Assembly: GCA_902802945.1 (NCBI GenBank)
Contig: CADCOC010000035.1
Location: 1 to 64,000 of the forward strand
DNA: 64,000 nt
Direction: 5' to 3'
Source: an uncultured bacterium
GTDB taxonomy: Bacteria > Verrucomicrobiota > Kiritimatiellia > RFP12 > UBA1067
Within the stretch, counting starts at the first letter, position 1. Each line of letters begins with the position of its first letter. A program made the translations under genes and the position numbers. This document shows positions 35,032 through 44,511 of the stretch, piece after piece. Below the pieces are notes generated by a model. That model was not told the DNA's origin, did not search any database, and was given only the letters and a program-made list of their open reading frames with translations.

Positions 35032-37104
35032 TCAACGGGAGAGTAGCTCTTCGCGCACGGCGCGGGGGGCGAGGTCAAAGGTGTCCGGCTCCATCGAGTA
35101 GGACGCGCGGCCCTTCGTGAGCGAGCGAATGGCCGTCGCGTAGCCGAACATCTGCGCCATCGGGACGCGGGCATGGACGATCTGCATGTCGCCGCGCTGC
35201 TCCATGTCGAGGACGGTGCCACGACGCGCGTTGAGGTCGCCCAGCACTTCGCCCACGCTCTCCGGCGGGGTGGTGATCTCAAGCTTCATGATCGGCTCGA
35301 GGAACTCCGGCGCGGCAGCCTCGGCCGCCTCGCGGAAGCCCATCATGGCCGCCCCGCGCAGGGCGATTTCGTCCGAAACCTCGGGATCGACCAGCTCCAT
35401 GCCCGTGACAGCGGCGGAGAGGTCTGTCATCGGGTAACGCGCGAGCACGCCCGTCATCACACCGTCCATGAGCGCCTGTTCGAGGCACGCGGCGAGCTTC
35501 GGGTCCGGGAGTTCGTTCAACACGTCGCGCGCGACCTTCACCTCACGACCCTTCCCGCGTTCAAGCGGCTTCACCTCCACGGTCAGCGTTACGGCGTGTC
35601 GCTTGCCGCCGAGTTCGCGGTCGAACGTGAACGCCTTCACGGCCGGCTCGGTCACGGTCTCCAAGTAGCTCACCATCGGCTTGCCGACATTCGCCGCGCA
35701 CTTGAACTCGCGCTTGAGACGGTCCACAAGAATTTCAAGATGGAGTTCGCCCATGCCGGAGAGAATCGTCTGGCCGGTCTCCTCGTCCTGGCGCACCTGG
35801 CACGTGGGGTCTTCGGCCGCAAGCTCGTTCATCGCGTCCACGAGCTTGTCCTTGTCCGCCCCGCTCTTCGGCTCGATCGCGAGGAACATGACGGGCTGGG
35901 GCGCGGTGATGCGTTCGAGGTAGCAGGGCTTCATCTCGGAGCAGAGCGTGTCGCCGGTCGTCGCGTCCTTGAGGCCCACGATCGCGCCGATGTCGCCGGC
36001 GCGCAGTTCGTCCACCTCCGTGCGGTCGTCGGCGAAGAGTCGCACGATCTTCATCACGCGCTCGCGCTTGCGCGTGCGCGGGTTGAACACGTTCGCGCCC
36101 TTCTTGAGGACGCCGCCGTAGACGCGCACGAAGAAGAGGCGGCCGTAGGTGTCGGACGCAATCTTGAAGACGAGCGCGGTCAACAGCTCCTGCGGGTCGT
36201 GCTTGCGCGTGACGGGGGCCTCGGACTTGAGGTCCGTCGCCGCGACGGGCGGACGGTCCGTCGGCGCGGGAAGATAGTCAACCACCGCGTCGAGGAGCGG
36301 CTGGATGCCTTTGTCCTTAAACGCGGTGCCGCAGAGAACGGGCACGAACGCGCCGGCCACCACCTGACGGCGAATCGCACCGCGCAGTTCGTCCGCCGTG
36401 AGGTCGCCGTTCTCAAGATACGCCTCCATCACGCCTTCATCGAGGTCGGCGATCTTCTCGCACAGTTCGGCGCGCGCAAGCTCCGCCTCGTCCTTCAGCT
36501 CGGCGGGCACGTCGCCAACCGTGAAGTTCTTGCCCTCGCTCGCCTCGTCGTAGATGATCCCCTTCATTTCAAGGAGGTCCACGACGCCCTTGAAGCCATC
36601 CTCCTTGCCGATGGGCAGTTCCACGGGACACGCATTCGCCTTCAGCTTCGTGCGCAGCTCGTCCACCACGCGCGCGAAGTCCGCGCCCATGCGGTCCATC
36701 TTGTTCACGAACGCAACGCGCGGCACGCGGTAGCGGTCCGCCTGGCGCCACACCGTCTCGCTCTGCGGCTGTACGCCGCCGACCGCGCAGAACACGCACA
36801 CCGCGCCGTCGAGGACGCGCAGGGAGCGCTCCACCTCCATCGTGAAGTCGACGTGTCCGGGCGTGTCGATGATGTTGACGGTACGCCCCTTCCACTCGCA
36901 GGTGATGGCGGCGGACTGGATCGTGATGCCACGCTCCTTCTCCTGCACCATGAAGTCGGTGGTGGTGTCGCCCTCGTGCACTTCGCCGGGCTTGTGGATC
37001 TTCCCGGTGTAAAAGAGGATGCGCTCGGTCGTCGTGGTCTTGCCCGCGTCGATGTGGGCGACGATGCCGATGTTGCGTACGTTGGAAAGTGGCTTGTCGT
37101 CCAT
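35032..37104 (-). CDS. fusA: Elongation factor G
   Basis: 690 residues, full length. GTPase motifs: [15 protein letters not shown] (P-loop), RGITIQSAA (switch 1), DTPGHVDF (switch 2), [10 protein letters not shown]. All five EF-G domains follow, including the typical end SMEPDTFDL. It drives translocation on the ribosome. It follows the V-ATPase K gene by 6 nt, an unusual but clear co-directional coupling. An antisense open frame across it is a composition artefact. Confidence 0.95.
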   Translation of the reverse strand: MDDKPLSNVRNIGIVAHIDAGKTTTTERILFYTGKIHKPGEVHEGDTTTDFMVQEKERGITIQSAAITCEWKGRTVNIIDTPGHVDFTMEVERSLRVLDGAVCVFCAVGGVQPQSETVWRQADRYRVPRVAFVNKMDRMGADFARVVDELRTKLKANACPVELPIGKEDGFKGVVDLLEMKGIIYDEASEGKNFTVGDVPAELKDEAELARAELCEKIADLDEGVMEAYLENGDLTADELRGAIRRQVVAGAFVPVLCGTAFKDKGIQPLLDAVVDYLPAPTDRPPVAATDLKSEAPVTRKHDPQELLTALVFKIASDTYGRLFFVRVYGGVLKKGANVFNPRTRKRERVMKIVRLFADDRTEVDELRAGDIGAIVGLKDATTGDTLCSEMKPCYLERITAPQPVMFLAIEPKSGADKDKLVDAMNELAAEDPTCQVRQDEETGQTILSGMGELHLEILVDRLKREFKCAANVGKPMVSYLETVTEPAVKAFTFDRELGGKRHAVTLTVEVKPLERGKGREVKVARDVLNELPDPKLAACLEQALMDGVMTGVLARYPMTDLSAAVTGMELVDPEVSDEIALRGAAMMGFREAAEAAAPEFLEPIMKLEITTPPESVGEVLGDLNARRGTVLDMEQRGDMQIVHARVPMAQMFGYATAIRSLTKGRASYSMEPDTFDLAPRAVREELLSR

Positions 37105-37110
37105 AGTAGG

Positions 37111-37557
37111 CTACTTAATCGCGCCGAGCGCGATGATCGTGAACACCATCGTGAAGATGGCCACGGTCTCGACGATGCCGAGCGCGCCGAAATAGTTGGT
37201 GAGGCCCTGTCCCGTCTCGGCCTGCGCGTCGCACGCCGCGGCCGCCGCGCGGCCCTGGAAGAGCGCGGAGAGGCCAATGCCGAGGCCCGCGAAGATGCCG
37301 AGCAGCACGCAGGCGAATCCCGCGCCGGAGACGGACGTCTTGCCGAGCATGATGAACATGAGGATCATCCCGTACAGCGTCTGGGTGATCGGCGCGCCAA
37401 CGAGGCCGAGGAGGATGAACGGCGCCGGCTTGTTCGCGGCGTAGCACTTCTTCCACGCGCCCACGGCCGCCGAGGCCGCGAAACCCGTTCCGAACGCGGA
37501 ACCCGCCGCGCTCAATCCCAAGCAGGCAATCGCGCCCGCGACAATCATCGTATCCAT
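37111..37557 (-). CDS. atpK: V-type ATP synthase subunit K (membrane rotor ring)
   Basis: 148 residues, a duplicated two-helix hairpin (four membrane helices). The second hairpin keeps the ion-binding Glu in IVETVAIF. The first has Gln in its place, within APITQTLYG. The Thr-Gln pair, the later TGQG Gln and the Glu match the ion ligands known in the sodium-binding NtpK ring of Enterococcus hirae, so sodium transport is plausible. It follows subunit I by 29 nt. Confidence 0.9.
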   Translation of the reverse strand: MDTMIVAGAIACLGLSAAGSAFGTGFAASAAVGAWKKCYAANKPAPFILLGLVGAPITQTLYGMILMFIMLGKTSVSGAGFACVLLGIFAGLGIGLSALFQGRAAAAACDAQAETGQGLTNYFGALGIVETVAIFTMVFTIIALGAIK

Positions 37558-37586
37558 TTTTTGTTCTCCTTTTTGATTCTTTTGTT

Positions 37587-39350
37587 TTAATGCTTTTTGA
37601 AAGGTGCGAAGGCATATCCCGCCCAGGAAATGCCCTTGTGGTTTGAAAATTCAAGCGTGTTGAGACGCACGGCGTGGACGAGGATCGAAAGCCCCGCCAT
37701 CGCGAAGTTGAGTCCGTGCCCCACGAGCAGGATCAGCACGAGCGGCAGCCACTTGATCCAGAGCGGCAGGTCGAGCCCCACGGCCATGTCGTTGAAGTTC
37801 TGCGCCACCTTCACGGAGGCGAGCCCCACCGCGAACAGGCGCACATAGGAGATGATGTCGCCCAGGCAGCTCATGACGTTGAGCGGCAGCATACCCAACT
37901 CGATGCCGCGACTCTTCAGCTCGTTCCCCTTCAGCGTGAAACCGAACACGAGCGCGAGCGACACGCCGAGTTCCCAGTAGAGCCACGACGGGAACGACGA
38001 GAATATTCCCACGATGGAACACGTCGTCCAGTACATGAAGAACACGATGCCCGCCCAGCCGAACTGGCTGAGGCACACACGGTCGTTGATCATGGAGATG
38101 CCGCTCCAGACGCGCGCGAGGATGAGGTGTGAGGCTCCTATGGTGAAGCAGAGCAGCATCATGTTGTTGTAGCTCGGGTCCGCCAGCCACTTCACCGTGG
38201 CCCAGTCGTTCGCGAACGGCAGCCCCGCGCCGAACCAAGTATTTGAAAGGATGCCCCAGATCACAGTCGCCGAGCTGAACACGGTGAGAAGCGTGAGCCA
38301 GCTGCGCACAATCGCAGGACGGTGCCGCTTGTCGGCCACAGGCCTCGTCTTGACCCACCCCCACACCGTAAGCGCGAGGATGATCGCCCCGTAGCCGCCG
38401 TCGCCTACGAGCATCGCGAAGAAGAGCGAGAAGTAGCACATGAACGGCACCGACACGTCCGCCTCCGTGTAGCCTGGCGCGATGCCAAGTCCCTTGAATA
38501 GCGCGGCCACGGGACGGAACAGCTTCGGCGGGCGAATCAGCGTGGGGGGCGTCTCGTCCGGACGCACCTCGCGCAGCAGGATGCCCCATCCGCGCGACAC
38601 CGCCTTCGCGCGCAGACGCGGCACGGAGTCCACCGGCACCCAGCCCGTCACCCAGGAGACCTCACCCTGCGTGGACAGCACGTCGCGCGCCGCCGCAAAC
38701 GCCACCTGGTCCTTCAGCGCCGGATAGCGCGCTTCAATCGTAGACACGCGGGCGTTCGCCTCTGCAAGAGCCGCGCGGCACGCGGCCGCGCGCGCCTCCG
38801 CGGCCGCAAGGCGCGCCTGCGTGGCCGACAGCCTCTCGGACGGCAACGGCACCTCCGTCCATCCCTCCGGCAACTCTTCGCCGAAGAAAGCCTTCCCCTG
38901 CGGGGGATGTCCGCCGTCAACCGCAAGGCGCACCGGCACGCCCGACTTGCGCAGCGATTCCGCGAGCGCGGGGTCGAAGTCGCCGAACGGCGCGTACTTC
39001 CGCACCATCTGGCGCAGCGCCTCTGCCTCGTCCTCCGCCGCCTGGCGTTCGGCGTCCACCTTAAGAATCTCCTCGACGAGCGCCGCGCTCTTCGCGTTCT
39101 CCAGACGCGCGGCCACTTCTCCCTTCGGTGCCGGTTCGCCGACGTCACGTGCAGCTTCGCGCGCCGCCTTGGCGACAATGCGCACGGCGTGTTCCGCGTC
39201 GGCAAGCTCCTCCTTTGCGGACGCGAAGTCCGGCGAGTCCGCCGACGAGAGATCCAGGTGTACGCACCCGATGTCGCGCAGAGACTCCAGCGCCTTCACG
39301 CCCTCGCGCGCCACGCACAGGAGCGTCAGATGCTTCATTTCGACGATCAT
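37587..39350 (-). CDS. atpI: V-type ATP synthase subunit I
   Basis: 587 residues. A coiled-coil cytoplasmic N-half (1-290) precedes a membrane C-half with about seven helices, including MLVGDGGYG, VRLFAVGLAS and LNFAMAGLSILVHAVRL. It forms the stator that pairs with the K ring and carries the ion half-channels. Its ATG overlaps the stop of subunit D by 4 nt. Confidence 0.9.
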   Translation of the reverse strand: MIVEMKHLTLLCVAREGVKALESLRDIGCVHLDLSSADSPDFASAKEELADAEHAVRIVAKAAREAARDVGEPAPKGEVAARLENAKSAALVEEILKVDAERQAAEDEAEALRQMVRKYAPFGDFDPALAESLRKSGVPVRLAVDGGHPPQGKAFFGEELPEGWTEVPLPSERLSATQARLAAAEARAAACRAALAEANARVSTIEARYPALKDQVAFAAARDVLSTQGEVSWVTGWVPVDSVPRLRAKAVSRGWGILLREVRPDETPPTLIRPPKLFRPVAALFKGLGIAPGYTEADVSVPFMCYFSLFFAMLVGDGGYGAIILALTVWGWVKTRPVADKRHRPAIVRSWLTLLTVFSSATVIWGILSNTWFGAGLPFANDWATVKWLADPSYNNMMLLCFTIGASHLILARVWSGISMINDRVCLSQFGWAGIVFFMYWTTCSIVGIFSSFPSWLYWELGVSLALVFGFTLKGNELKSRGIELGMLPLNVMSCLGDIISYVRLFAVGLASVKVAQNFNDMAVGLDLPLWIKWLPLVLILLVGHGLNFAMAGLSILVHAVRLNTLEFSNHKGISWAGYAFAPFKKH

Positions 39351-39955
39351 GCGGCCTCCCCTTCGCCGGGCGACCGGCTTTTCGCGATCTTGCCGCGCGT
39401 GACGGCGGCCGTCTGCTCATCGCCGATGGCGATCTTGATCACGCGGATGTTCTCCCGGCACGCGGGAATCTTCACCTTCTCAAACAGGTTGACGCGCTGC
39501 GACGTCGTGCGCAGTTCCTCGGCGATGCGACGCTTCTGCTCCTCCAACACCACGCGCTCGCTCTGAAGCGCAAGGACGCTCGTCCAAGCAGACACGGCGT
39601 CGTCCATCCACGCGGGCGTTGCCCACAGGTCAATCGATTTCACGTCAGTGTCGATACCGTCAAACACGGGAATCTCGACGCCGGCGACATTCGCCTGCGA
39701 CGTGCGGATGTTCTTCACCGTGACCAAACCCTCCAGCTCCTCGCCACCCGTCGCGAACAGCGCAACCCAGCCGTCCAGATGCGCCCGCACCTCCCGCTCG
39801 CGGGCCGACACGGCGTCCGCCTTCGCAACGATTCCCGCGATTTCGCCCTGAAGCTGCTGCTTTTTCAACTGCAGCATGGGCAGAAAGCGCTGGAACCGCT
39901 TGAGCGCGTCCGTCTGAGCCTTCAGCTCCGTCTTTGTCAGTTTGATCTTAGCCAT
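39347..39955 (-). CDS. atpD: V-type ATP synthase subunit D (central rotor shaft)
   Basis: 202 residues, mostly two long antiparallel helices at the ends (KTELKAQTDALKRFQRFLP at the start; RVNLFEKVKIP near the end), as in the V/A-type D subunit. A TATACT box lies at 39983-39988, so this gene begins the D-I-K-fusA transcript. The catalytic A and B genes and the other stalk subunits are not in the window. Confidence 0.85.
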   Translation of the reverse strand: MAKIKLTKTELKAQTDALKRFQRFLPMLQLKKQQLQGEIAGIVAKADAVSAREREVRAHLDGWVALFATGGEELEGLVTVKNIRTSQANVAGVEIPVFDGIDTDVKSIDLWATPAWMDDAVSAWTSVLALQSERVVLEEQKRRIAEELRTTSQRVNLFEKVKIPACRENIRVIKIAIGDEQTAAVTRGKIAKSRSPGEGEAA

Positions 39956-39982
39956 CGCTAGTACACCGTTGGAAATAGGAGT

Positions 39983-39988
39983 AGTATA
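39983..39988 (-). promoter_or_regulatory. -10 element of the V-ATPase D-I-K-fusA unit
   Basis: The minus strand reads GGTATACTACTCC about 28 nt upstream of the subunit D ATG. It has the TATACT core seen at the tRNA, thi and caspase promoters. Confidence 0.5.
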
Positions 39989-40043
39989 CCCTTTTTACGG
40001 CGGGAAATCAAGTTTACGACTTGAATTAAACGCACTCTTTTGA

Positions 40044-40120
<77 letters not shown>

Positions 40121-40138
40121 GTGGTGAAAACGGCGAAT

Positions 40139-40144
40139 AGTATA
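40139..40144 (-). promoter_or_regulatory. -10 element of tRNA-Ala(GGC)
   Basis: The minus strand reads GGTATACTATTCGCCGTTTTC and runs into the tRNA 5' end about 19 nt later. The stretch is nearly the same as the one before the tRNA at 55076-55151. Confidence 0.6.
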
Positions 40145-40176
40145 CCGAATCCCCGCGCCGGATGCAAGCCGCAAAT

Positions 40177-42018
40177 TCAGATTTTTTGGGCGTGGTCACG
40201 ACCGATGTACTCGCAGGGCGCCTTTGACGCGCAGAGGCCGCAGATGAAACGTATGCCGTACCAGACATGCGAAAGAAAAACGCCTAGCGCCGTCAGAAGC
40301 CACATCAGCGGGTGCGTGGAGAATGCCGTAAGGAGCGTCAGCAGCAGGTAGGCCCCGATCGGCACCACGAGAAAAGCCATCTGCAGCACGGCCGCCCACG
40401 AACCAGGCACCGTTGAGATGCAGGCCACCGGCAACCACGCGATGAGATACGCGACGAACGCACTGGGGACGAAATAACTCGCGTGAAGCGAATTGGAAGG
40501 ATAGCGCTTGCAGAAGTAGCCACGGTGGAATGCATAGCGCCCCAGCTGACGGAGGTGCGGCGCAAATAGCGCACGGCGGTGGTGGTACACAACGATCCAA
40601 GGATCGTACACGATGCGTTTGCCGGAATCGATCACGTCCTTGCAAAGGAGCGTGTCCTCACCCGGCCAGAAGTCAGTGCGGTAGCCACCGAAGGAATCAA
40701 GCAGCGATTTCCTGACGAAAAGGTTGCAGCTTGGATAGTCGTCCACGTCACGCCGCACGCCGCCAGCTTTGTAGCGGTAGCGGTAGTTTCCGGAAACGAG
40801 AAGGTTTTCATAGACGCGCCCGCCTGCCTGGGCGAGGAATCCGTCCCCCGGCGGCGTCACGCCCGGACCGCCCACCGCGCCGATAGTCGGTTCGCTGAAG
40901 TACTTCACCGCGTTTTCAAGCCACCGCGCTTCTGGATAGGCGTCGTCGTCGATGAACGCCACCACGTCGCCCTTCGCGGCGGCTATGCCGGCGTTGCGTT
41001 TCTCCGCCGGACGCACCTTGCCCGTGGGGATGATGGAGAGTTGGAAGTTGTAAGTTGTAAGTGAAGAGTCGGATGGTAGTGGTTGGTCAGGAAGAACTAT
41101 CACTTCGAAGTCGCGGTAGGTCTGCTCGGCAAGGCCCTTGAGGCATTCGTCGAGCATCCACGATCCGGCGGGACACGCGATGACCACGCTCACGAACGGA
41201 TTCCTCTCCAGCGGCGGCGGCACCTCCACCTTGGCGTAGTAGTGCAGAATCCGCAGGCGGTAGAACACGGCAAGCGTGTCCGTCATCATCTCGCGGACAG
41301 TACGCGGCTTCAACGCGCCGAACTTCTGTCCGAAGCGGATCTCCACCGGTGCCTCGCTCACCTTCGCGCCGCGCTCGTAGGCGATGGACAGCAACTCTAG
41401 GTCGAACGCATACGTCTTCACGAGCATTCGGTCGAGTGCGTCACCGAGCACCTTGCGGCGGAAGAGCTTCATGCCTGTCTGCGTGTCGGTGACGGGCAGT
41501 CCCACCACGAGGCGCACGAGTCCGAAGTAGATGGCGCTCGCAAGTCGACGGTGCCACGGATACTGCACGGACGACTCCGGATGCCGCTTAGACCCGATGA
41601 CGATGTCGGACCCGTTCTTCGCCATCGAGTCGAAGAACTTGGGCAGCATCTTCGGAGCGATATCCAAGTCGCCGTCAAGCAGTAGCACGTAACTGCCCGT
41701 CGACGCCCGGAAGCCGGCCTTGAGCGCACTGCCCTTGCCGGCGTTCTTCGCGATCAGCACCGGACGACAAGCCGCGCGCGAGGCGTGGCGCGAGGTGAAG
41801 GTCTCCGCATACGCGCGTATCGCCTCCGCGCTTGCATCCGCGCTGCCGTCGTCCACCGGCACGAGCTCGTAGCGGAAACCGCCAGAGTCTAGGCAGGAGG
41901 CAACGGATTCCAGATTCTCGGCGATGGACGAACCTAGGTTGTAGACGGGCAGAATGACGCTAAGAAGCTCCCCTTCAAGGATCTTCCGCGCGTTCGACCA
42001 GTCCAACGAGTTCGCCAT
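40177..42018 (-). CDS. Double-domain family 2 glycosyltransferase, membrane-bound
   Basis: 613 residues. The first GT2 domain (about 15-250) is DPM1/DolP-mannosyltransferase-like: SVILPVYNLGSS, VPVDDGSADAS, LLLDGDLDI. The second GT2 domain (about 275-500) has VVIACPAGSWMLDECL, FIDDDAYPE and CNLFVRKSLL. Three or four C-terminal membrane helices (515-605) follow. Two transferases fused on one chain suggest building of a surface glycan on a lipid carrier. A single gene, 56 nt after htpG in... on the same strand, with no sugar-pathway neighbours. Confidence 0.8.
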   Translation of the reverse strand: MANSLDWSNARKILEGELLSVILPVYNLGSSIAENLESVASCLDSGGFRYELVPVDDGSADASAEAIRAYAETFTSRHASRAACRPVLIAKNAGKGSALKAGFRASTGSYVLLLDGDLDIAPKMLPKFFDSMAKNGSDIVIGSKRHPESSVQYPWHRRLASAIYFGLVRLVVGLPVTDTQTGMKLFRRKVLGDALDRMLVKTYAFDLELLSIAYERGAKVSEAPVEIRFGQKFGALKPRTVREMMTDTLAVFYRLRILHYYAKVEVPPPLERNPFVSVVIACPAGSWMLDECLKGLAEQTYRDFEVIVLPDQPLPSDSSLTTYNFQLSIIPTGKVRPAEKRNAGIAAAKGDVVAFIDDDAYPEARWLENAVKYFSEPTIGAVGGPGVTPPGDGFLAQAGGRVYENLLVSGNYRYRYKAGGVRRDVDDYPSCNLFVRKSLLDSFGGYRTDFWPGEDTLLCKDVIDSGKRIVYDPWIVVYHHRRALFAPHLRQLGRYAFHRGYFCKRYPSNSLHASYFVPSAFVAYLIAWLPVACISTVPGSWAAVLQMAFLVVPIGAYLLLTLLTAFSTHPLMWLLTALGVFLSHVWYGIRFICGLCASKAPCEYIGRDHAQKI

Positions 42019-42075
42019 GAGTTTTCCAGAGCCGGAACCCTTACCTCCAAGTAGCCGTATGCACGATGCGGTCCG

Positions 42076-43968
42076 TTACTTGAGCATAAGCGCCGTGAGG
42101 AGCTTCGTGAAGCGCGCGGGATCGGGAATCGCCGAGCCCTCCGCGATGAGTGCCTGATCGTAAAGCAACTCCACGGCGTCCTTCAGCTCGTCGCCGGAGA
42201 GGCCCTTCATCTTCGCGACGAGCGGGTGCGAGGCGTTGACCTCAAGCGTGCGTTTCTCGTGCGGCACCTCCTGGTTCATCGCCCGCATCATGCGCTCCAT
42301 CGAGGCGGAGAGCGCGTTCGCGCCGGCCACGAGACAGCACGGGCTGTCCGCGAGGCGCGTCGACACGCGCACGTCGGCCACCTGGTCCTTCAGCTGCTCC
42401 TTCACTGCGTCGAGGAACGGCTTGAGGTCGGCGGACGCCTTTTCGTTCGCCTCCTTCTCTTCCTTCTGTTCCTTTTCGCTGCCGAACTGCACGTCGCCCT
42501 TCGCGATGTCCACGAGCTTCTTGCCCTCGTATTCGCGGAAGGAATCGACCAGCCACTCGTCCACGGGATCGACGAAGAACAGCACGTCGCAGCCGTGCTT
42601 GAGCGCCTGTTCGAGCTGCGGCGAATGGCGCGCGTCCTCAATGCGGTCGGCGGAGAGATAGTAGATGTCCTTCTGGTCCTTCGGCATCGCCTTCACGTAT
42701 TCGTCGAGCGAGATTAGCTTGCCGGCCTCGGTCTTCGCGCTCGGGTAGAGGACGAGCTTCTTGATACGGTCGGCGTTCTCCCAGTCGGTGTGGATGCCTT
42801 CCTTGAGGACGCGGCCGAACGTCGTCCAGAACTTAAGGTAGGTCTCGGCGCGCTTCTCCTTCATCTCCTGAAGAGTGGAAAGAATCTTGGACGTGACGGC
42901 CTGCTTGATCTTGCGGATCACGGCGTCGTCCTGGAGCATCTCGCGCGAGACATTGAGGGGAAGGTCGGAAGAATCCACCACGCCCTTCGTGAAGCGGAGA
43001 TACTCAGGGAGGAGCATCTCGAAGTCATTGCCGATGAAGACGTTGCGCACGTAGAGCGAGAGGCCGTGCTTCGTCTGGGGCATGTAGATGTCCATGCCTG
43101 CCTTCTCCGGCAGGAAGAGAAGCGCCTTGAACTCCACCTGTCCTTCGCCGGAGAAGTGGATTGTCTCGAGCGGAGCCGTGTAGTCGTGCGTGAGGTGCTT
43201 GTAGAATTCGTCGTATTCCTCCTTCTTGACGTCCTTCTTCGGACGTTTCCAGAGGGCGACCATCGTGTTGAGGGGCTTCGGCTCCTCGGGCTTCTTCTCC
43301 TCCTCGCCCTCTTTCTTCTCCTCCTTCTTTTCAGGGAGGCCCTTGAAGAAGATCGGATAGGCGATGAAGTCGGAGTAGTTCTTAACGAGCTCGCGCACGC
43401 GCCACTCGTCGAGATATTCGGCGAAATCGTCGCGAAGATGGAGCATCACGCTCGTGCCGTAGTCGTCGCGCACGCCGTCCTCCACGGTGTATGCGCCCGT
43501 GCCGTCGCTCTCCCACTGGTAGGCGGCGTCGCCGCCGCGCTTCTTGGAGACCACGCGCACTTTGTCCGCCACCATGAACGCTGCGTAGAAGCCCACGCCG
43601 AACTGTCCGATCAGCTCTGGCAGGTTGGCGCCGCCCTTCTCCTTAAGCGCCGCACGGAACGCCTTCGTGCCGGAAGAGGCGATGGTGCCGAGGTTCTTCT
43701 CGAGGTCGTCTGCGTCCATGCCCGCACCGTTGTCGGAGATCATGAGCGTCTTGGAGTCCTTGTCCGCCACTATGTCGATACGCCACGTGGGGTTGTCCGC
43801 GACGAGTTCCTTCTGGGTGAGCCCGAGGTACTTGGCTCGGTCGATGGCGTCGGACGCGTTTGATATAAGCTCGCGGAGGAATATTTCCTTCTTCGAGTAG
43901 AGTGAATTCACGACAAGGTCGAGCATTTCCTTGATCTCGGCCTTGAACAGATGGTTCTTCTTTTCCAT
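42076..43968 (-). CDS. htpG: Molecular chaperone HtpG (Hsp90)
   Basis: 630 residues, normal for the family. The ATPase domain has FLRELISNASDAIDR, DNGAGM, GQFGVGFYAAFMV and GTSVMLHL. The middle domain has FIGNDFEMLLPEYLRFTKG and SREMLQ. A charged stretch around 220-245 (Lys/Glu-rich) marks the first linker. AAGAAGGA precedes the ATG. Confidence 0.95.
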   Translation of the reverse strand: MEKKNHLFKAEIKEMLDLVVNSLYSKKEIFLRELISNASDAIDRAKYLGLTQKELVADNPTWRIDIVADKDSKTLMISDNGAGMDADDLEKNLGTIASSGTKAFRAALKEKGGANLPELIGQFGVGFYAAFMVADKVRVVSKKRGGDAAYQWESDGTGAYTVEDGVRDDYGTSVMLHLRDDFAEYLDEWRVRELVKNYSDFIAYPIFFKGLPEKKEEKKEGEEEKKPEEPKPLNTMVALWKRPKKDVKKEEYDEFYKHLTHDYTAPLETIHFSGEGQVEFKALLFLPEKAGMDIYMPQTKHGLSLYVRNVFIGNDFEMLLPEYLRFTKGVVDSSDLPLNVSREMLQDDAVIRKIKQAVTSKILSTLQEMKEKRAETYLKFWTTFGRVLKEGIHTDWENADRIKKLVLYPSAKTEAGKLISLDEYVKAMPKDQKDIYYLSADRIEDARHSPQLEQALKHGCDVLFFVDPVDEWLVDSFREYEGKKLVDIAKGDVQFGSEKEQKEEKEANEKASADLKPFLDAVKEQLKDQVADVRVSTRLADSPCCLVAGANALSASMERMMRAMNQEVPHEKRTLEVNASHPLVAKMKGLSGDELKDAVELLYDQALIAEGSAIPDPARFTKLLTALMLK

Positions 43969-44005
43969 TTCTATCCTTCTTTCTTCAAACTAGTTATAAA
44001 TTCCA

Positions 44006-44091
44006 GCCACAAAGATCACAAAGTACACATAGCTCAGAACCTTTTCTTCTGATAGTTTCCATTTCTTTGTGGTCTTTGTGTCCTTTGTGGC
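44006..44091. repeat. Imperfect inverted repeat with CACAAAG units
   Basis: Arms 44006-44029 (GCCACAAAGATCACAAAGTA) and 44064-44091 (reverse complement: GCCACAAAGGACACAAAGAC) are separated by about 35 nt between htpG and the RNase P RNA gene. It could form a large hairpin and end transcription of rnpB, or be a mobile repeat. Confidence 0.55.
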
Positions 44092-44101
44092 TAAAAATCT
44101 C

Positions 44102-44500
44102 CATGGCGCCACGCGGCGAATAAGCCAGATTCTGTTCACCGCCTTGCGGCGGCTCCGGTCATTCATCTACGCAATCAACCCGGGATTTCACCGCACCTCC
44201 GTGTCGGAACCGGATTCCGACCCCTGGAGGGCGAACCGGACGGGCCGCCCGTTCAATCCCCTATTTGATCTTGCTCCGAGGGGGGCTTGCCATGCGGACG
44301 GGACTCTCGTCCCGTCCCGGTGGTCTCTTGCACCGCCTTTTCACCCTTACCGCCTTGCGGCGGCGGTCTGTTTTCTGTGGCGCTTTCCATCTGCGGCGAT
44401 TGCCGCCGCATTCCCGGCTTTGACGGCCGGGCCCTCTGCCCTGCGGAGTCCGGACTTTCCTCACCCTTTCGGGCGCGACCGGTCACACGCGCGGAGCCAT
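44102..44500 (-). ncRNA. rnpB: RNase P RNA (bacterial type A)
   Basis: On the minus strand the universal 5' P4 block GAGGAAAGTCCGGACTCC appears near the 5' end. The matching 3' block ACAGAATCTGGCTTAT appears near the 3' end, followed by a P1 arm (CGCGTGGCGCCATG) that pairs with the 5' start. The length of about 400 nt is right. It processes tRNA 5' ends. Open frames crossing it on both strands are spurious. Confidence 0.93.
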
Positions 44501-44511
44501 GGAGAAAATTG

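Noticed and set aside
35173-37590. 805-codon open frame on the plus strand
   Set aside because: It is antisense to fusA, rich in His, Arg and Val, and arises from GC-biased third positions of the real gene.
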